A stretch of 12,937 nucleotides of DNA, from assembly GCA_910585615.1 (NCBI GenBank), contig CAJUFO010000098.1, forward strand, positions 1 to 12,937, written 5' to 3'. The DNA is from an uncultured Acetatifactor sp. (GTDB taxonomy: Bacteria; Bacillota; Clostridia; Lachnospirales; Lachnospiraceae). Both the position numbers and the translations under genes were made by a program. This document shows, one piece after another, positions 8,256 to 12,937 of the stretch. A model generated the notes under the pieces. That model was not told where the DNA came from. It ran no database searches and saw only the letters and a program-made list of their open reading frames with translations. Position 1 is the stretch's first letter; the number at the start of each line of letters is the position of its first letter.

Positions 8256-8381
8256 TCAAATACCCCGCTGCAAGCAACGGGGCATCAAGCTTGCAACGCT
8301 GCAGAGCAGCGGGGTATTTGACCCTCGCGGCATTCGCCAACTGGCCGTGCAAGCACGGCCGCTTGACTCATTGCTCGCGGG
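8256..8381. repeat. Nested GC-rich inverted-repeat element in the SNF2 leader
   Basis: Perfect 16-bp arms TCAAATACCCCGCTGC (8256-8271) and its complement (8306-8321) enclose a 34-base loop. The loop has its own symmetries: TGCAAGC (8269-8275) with GCTTGCA (8289-8295), and CGCTGC/GCAGCG (8297-8311), so alternative folds compete. Next to it is a perfect 8-bp hairpin GGCCGTGC-AA-GCACGGCC (8343-8360), flanked by direct copies of CTCGCGG (8324-8330 and 8374-8380). On the minus strand it would be part of the SNF2 mRNA leader. I recall very similar intergenic sequences in several Lachnospiraceae genomes, often mis-called as small proteins, which suggests a dispersed REP/MITE-like family; that is memory, not a search. 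Confidence 0.7.
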
Positions 8382-8406
8382 AATAAAGAATCTTCCCTTT
8401 CCCCAC

Positions 8407-8435
8407 ATTATAGCAAAATATCGTTTCTATTACAA
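8407..8435 (-). promoter_or_regulatory. Sigma-70 type promoter of the SNF2 gene
   Basis: On the minus strand, TTGTAA (8430-8435) and a perfect TATAAT (8407-8412) are separated by 17 bases, and a TGC precedes the -10 (extended -10). Transcription would start near 8400 and run through the inverted-repeat element, giving a leader of about 195 nt. Confidence 0.65.
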
Positions 8436-8439
8436 TTGT
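8432..8439. promoter_or_regulatory. ACAATTGT palindrome between the divergent promoters
   Basis: A perfect 8-bp palindrome overlaps the SNF2 -35 box and lies upstream of the proB -10. It could serve as a shared operator, but eight AT-rich bases can arise by chance. Confidence 0.25.
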
Positions 8440-8461
8440 TGTTTTCTTTTAAAATGACTTG

Positions 8462-8470
8462 TGCTATACT
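8462..8470 (+). promoter_or_regulatory. Extended -10 promoter of the proB operon
   Basis: TGCTATACT forms an extended -10 element (TG-N-TATACT). No good -35 lies 17 bases upstream (TTTTCT), which fits an extended -10 promoter. Transcription would start near 8477. The leader has a weak 5-bp CGGGC/GCCCG hairpin (8487-8504) that looks too small to be an attenuator. No T-box motif is visible. Confidence 0.55.
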
Positions 8471-8531
8471 GGGATCAGTTTTTTCACGGGCAGCACACGG
8501 CCCGCATTTTATACGAGGGAGGCATGAGCCT

Positions 8532-9335
8532 TTGAGACAGGACGAAAAGCGAATCGTAGTGAAAGTAGGGACTTCCACCCTGACCCATGAATCCGGCGCG
8601 CCGAACCTGCGGCGCATGAACCATCTGGCCCGGATCCTCTCGGACCTGCACGGGATGGGGCATGAGGTGATATTGGTGTTCTCCGGCGCCATCGCGGTGG
8701 GCACCTCCAGGCTGGGCCTGCCGGAGCGCCCCGGGGAGCTTCGGATGAAGCAGGCGGCCGCCGCGGTGGGACAGTGCCAGATGATGCACATCTTCGACCA
8801 AAGCTTCTCCGAGTACAGCCAGTCCGCCGCCCAGATCCTGCTCACCGGGGAGGATGTGGAGGACCAGGGCAGGCGGGAGCATCTGAAAGGGACCTTCTTT
8901 GCATTGCTTGAGATGGGCGTCATCCCGGTGGTGAACGAGAACGACTCCGTCTCCTCCGCCGAGATCGAGACCGGGCGGCACAAGGTGCTGGGGGACAACG
9001 ATACCCTCTCCGCAATCGTGGCGAAGCTGTGCCGGGCCGATCTCCTGATACTGCTCAGCGATATCGACGGCCTCTATGACGCGGATCCGAAGTCCAACCC
9101 GGAGGCAAAGCTGCTGCACCGGGTAGCCGCCCTGACCCCGGAGATCCTGGAGATGGCCGGAGGCGCGGGCACCTGGCGGGGCACCGGCGGCATGGCCACC
9201 AAGCTCTCCGCAGCCCGCATCGCCATGGAGGCGGGCTGCGACATGGTGATCGCCAACGGGGCACGCATGGAGGACCTCTACGGCATCGTGGAGGGACAGG
9301 AGATCGGCACCCGCTTCCTGGCGGCTGGGTCCTGA
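8532..9335 (+). CDS. proB: Glutamate 5-kinase
   Basis: First enzyme of proline synthesis: phosphorylates glutamate to gamma-glutamyl phosphate with ATP. The amino-acid-kinase fold is clear: IVVKVGTSTLTHESG (Lys11), FSGAIAVGTSRLGL (Ser51), VNENDSVS (134-141), GDNDTLSAIVA, LSDIDGLYDADP (from ~175) and GTGGMATK (from 217). At 267 residues it ends after the kinase domain and lacks the C-terminal PUA domain of the 367-residue E. coli enzyme. The start is TTG at 8532: GGGAGG lies 9 nt upstream and the motif spacing fits. No ATG lies in frame between the stop upstream and the kinase motifs except one at 8436, before the promoter. An out-of-frame ATG AGC CTT TGA (8524-8535) overlaps the TTG. It is first in a proB-proA-proC series, though a 312-base gap precedes proA. 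Confidence 0.93.
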   Translation: MRQDEKRIVVKVGTSTLTHESGAPNLRRMNHLARILSDLHGMGHEVILVFSGAIAVGTSRLGLPERPGELRMKQAAAAVGQCQMMHIFDQSFSEYSQSAAQILLTGEDVEDQGRREHLKGTFFALLEMGVIPVVNENDSVSSAEIETGRHKVLGDNDTLSAIVAKLCRADLLILLSDIDGLYDADPKSNPEAKLLHRVAALTPEILEMAGGAGTWRGTGGMATKLSAARIAMEAGCDMVIANGARMEDLYGIVEGQEIGTRFLAAGS

Positions 9336-9388
9336 AGCGGCGCGGCGGCATGGCTGGCAGACGAAATTTTTCCACCTGCGCGGCGGCA

Positions 9389-9441
9389 ATCCAATGGCTT
9401 GTCTGCATGCAAGCTATTGCAATGCAGCCGGGCCATTGGAT
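9389..9441. repeat. Inverted repeat with ATCCAATGGC arms
   Basis: Perfect 10-bp arms ATCCAATGGC (9389-9398) and GCCATTGGAT (9432-9441) surround an inner stem CTGCAT (9403-9408) with ATGCAG (9422-9427). The whole 53 bases could fold as one long hairpin. No T tract follows, so it is not a standard terminator. Confidence 0.65.
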
Positions 9442-9464
9442 CAGCACCCCACTTCCAAATGAGC

Positions 9465-9537
9465 AAAACGCGCCTGCGAATGCAGACGCAAGAGCGCGCA
9501 GGCGCGAGTTTTGCGAATGCGGGAGCGGGCAGACGCA
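9465..9537. repeat. Bulged inverted repeat plus tandem word repeats
   Basis: AAAACGCGCCTGCG (9465-9478) pairs with CGCAGGCGCGAGTTTT (9497-9512) with a 2-nt bulge, forming a 14-bp stem around 18 bases. The words TGCGAATGC (9475-9483 and 9512-9520) and GCAGACGCA (9482-9490 and 9529-9537) recur in the same order, as if one unit were duplicated with divergence. A run of Ts follows the stem closely (GTTTTG at 9508-9513), so partial termination is possible. Confidence 0.55.
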
Positions 9538-9647
9538 GTATCAGTTAAACGCGGAGGGGCGTAGGCGGGCCCCGGGGCGGATGCCCTCTGAATCGTCCGA
9601 CCGCAACTACGGAAATCTTTTACCGAGACAAACCAGGAGGAGACTAC

Positions 9648-10898
9648 ATGACCATCTTACGACAGCAGGGGCAGGCCGCAAAATCCGCCGCCTACCCCCT
9701 GGCCACCGCGGGCACGGCGAAAAAGAACGCCGCCCTGCAGGCCATGGCGAACATACTCACAGACAGACAGGCGGAGTGGCTGCAGGCCAATGCCCGGGAC
9801 ATAGCCGCCGCCAGGGAGGCCGGGATGCGCCCCTCTCTGCTGGACCGGCTGGCATTGACGGCGGAGCGCATCGCAGGGATAGTGGACGGAATCCGGCAAA
9901 TCTGCGCCCTCCCCGACCCCATCGGACGGGTGGACAGGATGGAGACCCGGCCAAACGGGCTGATCATCGGCAGGCGCAGGGTGCCCCTGGGCGTCATCGC
10001 CATCATCTACGAGGCCCGGCCAAACGTCACCGTGGATGCCGCGGCGCTGTGCCTGAAGTCGGGAAACGCCTGTATCCTGCGGGGCGGTAAGGAAGCCATC
10101 CACTCAAACCGCTGCGCGGCGTCCCTCATGCAGGAGGCCCTTGTGTCCGTGGGGCTGCCCGCGGACTGTATCAGCCTGGTCCAGGACACCAGCCGGGAGA
10201 GCGCAAATGAGCTGATGCACCTGGACGGCTATGTGGACGTGCTGATCCCCCGGGGCGGGGCCGGCCTGATCCGGGCAGTGGCGAAGGAGGCCAGCGTCCC
10301 CGTCATCCGCACGGGCGAGGGGGTCTGCCATATCTATGTGGACAGCGAGGCGAACCTGGACATGGCCGCGGAGATCCTCTACAATGCCAAGTGCTCCCGC
10401 CCCTCCGTGTGCAACGCAGTGGAGTGCGTGCTGGTGCAGGAGGACATCGCCGGAGCCTTCTGGGCGAAGGCCCTGCCCCTGCTTGACAGGCATGACGTGG
10501 AGCTGCGGGCAGACGGACAGGCCCTGGGCATCCTGGGCGGACGGGCCCTCCCCGCGTCGGAGGAGGACTGGGACGCGGAGTACGACGACTACATCCTGGC
10601 GGTACGGACTGTCAGGGACTGCCAGGAGGCCGTCTCCTTCATCAATGCCCACGGCACAGGCCATTCCGAATGCATCGTCACGGACAATTACTTCAAGGCC
10701 CAGCGCTTCCTGGACGCCGTGGACGCCGCGGCGGTATATGTCAACGCCTCCACCCGCTTCACGGACGGCGGCGAGTTCGGCCTGGGGGCGGAGATCGGCA
10801 TCTCCACCCAGAAGATGCATGCCAGGGGCCCCATGGGGCTGGAGGAGCTCACCAGCAGCAAGTATGTAATCTACGGAGAAGGCCAAATCAGGGAATGA
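9648..10898 (+). CDS. proA: Gamma-glutamyl phosphate reductase (glutamate-5-semialdehyde dehydrogenase)
   Basis: Second step of proline synthesis: NADPH-dependent reduction of gamma-glutamyl phosphate to glutamate semialdehyde. The 416 residues match the usual family length. Features in order are an N-terminal helix (KSAAYPLATAGTAKKNAALQ), the GVIAIIYEARPNVTVDAAAL block (about 116-135), KSGNACILRGGKEAIHSN, IPRGGAGLIRAV, and the catalytic cysteine region RPSVCNAVE with Cys255. The C-terminus has HGTGHSECIVT and the VNASTRFTDGGEFGLGAEIG signature. AGGAGG 7 nt before the ATG supports the start. It shares the proB strand and pathway, with proC starting 30 bases later. Confidence 0.96.
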   Translation: MTILRQQGQAAKSAAYPLATAGTAKKNAALQAMANILTDRQAEWLQANARDIAAAREAGMRPSLLDRLALTAERIAGIVDGIRQICALPDPIGRVDRMETRPNGLIIGRRRVPLGVIAIIYEARPNVTVDAAALCLKSGNACILRGGKEAIHSNRCAASLMQEALVSVGLPADCISLVQDTSRESANELMHLDGYVDVLIPRGGAGLIRAVAKEASVPVIRTGEGVCHIYVDSEANLDMAAEILYNAKCSRPSVCNAVECVLVQEDIAGAFWAKALPLLDRHDVELRADGQALGILGGRALPASEEDWDAEYDDYILAVRTVRDCQEAVSFINAHGTGHSECIVTDNYFKAQRFLDAVDAAAVYVNASTRFTDGGEFGLGAEIGISTQKMHARGPMGLEELTSSKYVIYGEGQIRE

Positions 10899-10928
10899 CC
10901 CGGAGGAGAAAGCAGGAGGGAATGTCAT

Positions 10929-11753
10929 ATGGATAAGAACAGTACGGTTTTTGGATTCATCGGCACGGGCAACATGGGCGGCGCCCTGGCCCAGGCCGCC
11001 AGGCATACTATAGAAGGTTCCCGGATTCTCCTGGCCAACCGCTCCCCGGAGAAGGCGCTGGCGCTGTCCAAGGCGCTGGAGGCCCGGGTCTCGGACAATC
11101 AGGAGATCGCCAGAGAGGCGGACTTCATCGTCCTGGGCGTGAAGCCTCAGCTCATGGAGGAGGTGCTGGCCCAGATCAGCCCTGTGCTGGCGCTTCGGAA
11201 GAGCCCCTTCCTTCTGGTGACCATGGCCACGGGGCTGACCATCGCCCGGATCCGGGAGCTGGCGGGCAGAAGCTACCCCGTGATCCGCATCATGCCCAAC
11301 ACCCCGGTGTCCATCGGGGCGGGAATGGTGCAGTACGCCTGCAGCGAGAATGTGGCGGACAGCGACCTGCAGGCCTTCCTGGAGGCCTTCGCCTGGGCCG
11401 GAAGGTTCTCCTCCATCCCGGAATTCCGGATGGACGCGGGCTCCGCCGTCTCCGCCTGCGGCCCAGCCTTCGCGGACATCTTCCTGGAGGCCATGGCGGA
11501 CGGCGGGGTGGCCTGCGGCCTGTCCAGGGAGCAGGCCATGGAGCTGGCGGCCCAGATGCTCTTAGGCACCGCCAAGCTGGCCCTGGAATCCGGCCAGCAT
11601 CCCGCCGCCTTGAAGGACGCCGTCTGCTCCCCCGGCGGCACTACCATACAGGGCGTGCGCAGACTGGAGGAGGCGGGCTTTCGGGGAGCTGTCATCGATG
11701 CGGTCATCGCGTCCTATGAGAGGACGCTGGAGCTGAGCCCGACACACTCATGA
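10929..11753 (+). CDS. proC: Pyrroline-5-carboxylate reductase
   Basis: Last step of proline synthesis: NAD(P)H-dependent reduction of 1-pyrroline-5-carboxylate. The 274-residue length is normal. The N-terminal Rossmann motif FGFIGTGNMGGALA (8-21) binds the cofactor, followed by LANRSPEKA, VLGVKPQLMEEVL, IMPNTPVSIGAGM and the diagnostic CSPGGTTIQGVRRLEEAGFR (from Cys233). AGGAGGG lies 8 nt before the ATG. It follows proA by 30 bases, so the two are almost certainly cotranscribed. Its TGA overlaps the next ATG as ATGA. A complete proBAC block in one place is common in Clostridia but often lacks the trailing regulator. Confidence 0.95.
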   Translation: MDKNSTVFGFIGTGNMGGALAQAARHTIEGSRILLANRSPEKALALSKALEARVSDNQEIAREADFIVLGVKPQLMEEVLAQISPVLALRKSPFLLVTMATGLTIARIRELAGRSYPVIRIMPNTPVSIGAGMVQYACSENVADSDLQAFLEAFAWAGRFSSIPEFRMDAGSAVSACGPAFADIFLEAMADGGVACGLSREQAMELAAQMLLGTAKLALESGQHPAALKDAVCSPGGTTIQGVRRLEEAGFRGAVIDAVIASYERTLELSPTHS

Positions 11754-12646
11754 AAATATACCGCCTGATTGGCATCATCACCACCCTGCAGCAGCAAAAG
11801 ACCGTCACCGCCCCCTACTTGGCCGAGAAGTTCGAGGTGTCCCGCCGCACCATCAACCGGGACATCGAGGACATCTGCAAAGCCGGCATTCCCCTGGTCA
11901 CCACCCAGGGGGCGGGCGGCGGCATCTCTATCATGGAGGGTTTCTCCCTGGACACCACCGTCTTCACCAAACAGGAGCTGGCGGCCATCTTCACGGGGCT
12001 GAAGTCTTTAGATAGCGTCTCCCGCTCCGCCTCCGGTGAAACCCTGGCCCGGAAGATCGGCGGCAGCCAGGCCGTCAGCCTGGACGACCATATGGCCATC
12101 GACCTGGCCTCCCACTACAAGGACGACCTGGCCTCCAAACTGGAGCAGATGAAAGCCGCCATCCAGGCGTCCCGGTGCATCTCCTTCCGCTATTACTACG
12201 AAAAGGGCGAGGCGGACAAGCTGATAGAGCCCTGCCTGCTGGTCTTCAAATGGTCTGACTGGTACGTCTTCGGCTTCTGCAGACAGCGGCAGGACTTCCG
12301 CCTGTACAAGCTGCGCCGCCTGTGGAACCTGGAGGTGACACAGGAGCCCTTCTCCCCCAGGGAAATCCCGGAGGAGAAAAAGCGCTTCGGCTCCCACATG
12401 ACGGACGACTACATGGTCGCCGCCCTCTACGACCCCTCCCTGAAATACCGCCTGGTGGAGGAATACGGCCCCGCCTGCTTCACCCCGCAGGAAGACGGCA
12501 GGCTCTATGCGGAATGGGGCTTCACCACCCGGGAACAGGCCGTGGAATGGTTCCTGCGCTTCGGCAGGAAAGTGAAAGTCCTGGGGCCGCCGGAGATGGT
12601 GGAGCGGATGAAAGCCGAACTGGACGCCGCCCGGGATTTATACTGA
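11750..12646 (+). CDS. WYL-domain transcriptional regulator, translationally coupled to proC
   Basis: A 298-residue regulator of the YafY/DeoR-like type. Residues about 1-60 form a winged helix-turn-helix: LIGIITTLQQQKTVTAPYLA, then EKFEVSRRTINRDIEDICKA and the GIPLVTTQGAGGGISI wing. Residues about 140-200 form the WYL domain, with ISFRYYYEKG, EPCLLVFKWSDWYVFGF (WYV at 171-173 in place of canonical WYL) and FRLYKLRRL. The rest is a WYL C-terminal extension. WYL domains are thought to bind ligands or nucleic acid and switch the HTH. Its ATG overlaps the proC TGA (ATGA at 11750-11753), so it is translated by coupling; no separate ribosome binding site or promoter is apparent. Pathway control of proline is a reasonable guess, not shown. 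Confidence 0.93.
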   Translation: MKIYRLIGIITTLQQQKTVTAPYLAEKFEVSRRTINRDIEDICKAGIPLVTTQGAGGGISIMEGFSLDTTVFTKQELAAIFTGLKSLDSVSRSASGETLARKIGGSQAVSLDDHMAIDLASHYKDDLASKLEQMKAAIQASRCISFRYYYEKGEADKLIEPCLLVFKWSDWYVFGFCRQRQDFRLYKLRRLWNLEVTQEPFSPREIPEEKKRFGSHMTDDYMVAALYDPSLKYRLVEEYGPACFTPQEDGRLYAEWGFTTREQAVEWFLRFGRKVKVLGPPEMVERMKAELDAARDLY

Positions 12647-12659
12647 GAACGATCTCGGC

Positions 12660-12937
12660 TCAGCGGTATTTTGCCGCCATTTCTTTACAGTTCTCTGCAA
12701 AAAGCGACCGGGCGACTGTCTGCACTGTCTCAATGGGGAGCCCGGCCAGCCTGCCGCGGTCTTTTTTCAGGCATATCTCGAATCCTCTTACAATGTGCTC
12801 AGCGGATAATCCGTGCCCATTGTCTGCTCTTGTTGCGTCGGCCTGACTCACGAAACGCTCCAACATCCTCCGCTCTTTGGAGTAAATCAGTTCCACCAGC
12901 TTGGCCCGGTATTCCAACTCCTTGTTTGTGATGTCCT
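12660..12937 (-). CDS. Partial uncharacterised protein, 5' end outside the window
   Basis: About 92 C-terminal residues of a helical, charged protein are present; the frame stays open to the right edge (ITNKELEYRAKLVELIYSKE at its start). The TTG seen at 12915-12917 has its GGAG directly adjacent, so it is not the start; the gene likely begins beyond 12937. It reads through SKERRMLERFVSQADATRAD and ends LFAENCKEMAAKYR. I do not recognise a family. It converges on the WYL regulator with only 13 bases between the two stops, and no clear terminator separates them. Confidence 0.55.
   Translation of the reverse strand, partial: DITNKELEYRAKLVELIYSKERRMLERFVSQADATRADNGHGLSAEHIVRGFEICLKKDRGRLAGLPIETVQTVARSLFAENCKEMAAKYR

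Larger units (their letters stand above)
8210..8531. other. Divergent intergenic region between SNF2 and proB
   Basis: No gene is supported in these 322 bases. They hold the SNF2 ribosome binding site, a nested inverted-repeat element (8256-8381), a minus-strand promoter for SNF2 (8407-8435), an ACAATTGT palindrome (8432-8439), a plus-strand extended -10 for proB (8462-8470), and the proB ribosome binding site. The open frame running plus-strand across the repeat is not a credible gene because it reads through the hairpin and the promoter. Confidence 0.8.
9336..9647. other. Long proB-proA gap filled with hairpin repeats
   Basis: No credible gene lies in these 312 bases; a frame is open through it into proA in the wrong frame, with low-complexity Arg/Gly-rich translation. 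It holds an 11-bp direct repeat GCGCGGCGGCA (9340-9350, 9378-9388), two inverted-repeat elements (9389-9441 and 9465-9512), repeated TGCGAATGC and GCAGACGCA words, and the proA ribosome binding site AGGAGG (9635-9640). No new promoter is convincing, so proA presumably relies on readthrough from proB. Confidence 0.7.

Noticed and set aside
8155..8457. 100-codon plus-strand frame across the SNF2-proB intergenic repeat
   Set aside because: It reads through the inverted-repeat element and both divergent promoters; such translations are typical artefacts of repeat DNA.
8487..8510. Small CGGGC/GCCCG hairpin followed by CATTTT in the proB leader, considered as an attenuator
   Set aside because: Only 5 bp with an 8-base loop and a short T run; no leader peptide or T-box motif accompanies it.
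9350..10090. 246-codon plus-strand frame spanning the proB-proA gap and the start of proA
   Set aside because: It overlaps proA in a different frame and is Arg/Gly-rich; the proA frame has clear motifs and a strong ribosome binding site.
12643..12662. CTGAG...CTCAG inverted repeat between the convergent WYL and right-edge genes, considered as a bidirectional terminator
   Set aside because: Five-base arms, no T tract on either strand and overlap with both stop codons make it too weak to call.

Overview
This window looks like chromosomal DNA from a high-GC member of the Lachnospiraceae/Clostridia. The evidence is protein-level resemblance (a CD3324-type small protein, a short ProB without a PUA domain, bacterial SNF2 with its own long N-terminal region, MATE, WYL regulator), strong GGAGG-type ribosome binding sites, GC-rich genes separated by short AT-rich promoter islands, and GC-rich hairpin repeats in two intergenic gaps. 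I see no tRNA, rRNA, CRISPR array, transposase or phage module. The lineage call is inference.

Layout. Left arm (+): a 763-residue protein with an N-terminal cyclic-nucleotide-binding-like fold and a long helical C-terminus of unknown function (72-2363), followed 13 nt later by a broken CD3324-like gene (2382-2635) and a hairpin terminator. Middle (-): a MATE exporter (2710-4077) with a clear sigma-70 promoter and an overlapping imperfect palindrome, a 79-residue coiled-coil protein (4332-4571), and a large SNF2-type helicase/translocase (4703-8209). Right arm (+): the complete proline pathway proB (8532-9335), proA (9648-10898) and proC (10929-11753), then a WYL-domain regulator that overlaps the end of proC by four bases (11750-12646). 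The right edge holds the 3' end of an unrecognised minus-strand gene running out of the window.

How the parts work together. ProB, ProA and ProC convert glutamate to proline. The WYL regulator is translationally coupled to proC and may sense the state of this pathway or simply ride the operon. The SNF2 gene and the proline operon are divergently transcribed from back-to-back promoters around 8407-8470 that share a small palindrome. A roughly 125-bp nested inverted-repeat element lies in the predicted 5' leader of the SNF2 mRNA. A second pair of hairpin repeats fills the unusually long 312-bp proB-proA gap.

Most of the window is conventional metabolism, transport and DNA-translocase genes. 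The parts that merit attention are the uncharacterised 763-residue cNMP-fold protein, the two hairpin repeat elements, the degraded CD3324-like gene, and the proC/WYL coupling. I found no convincing new defence or mobile system.
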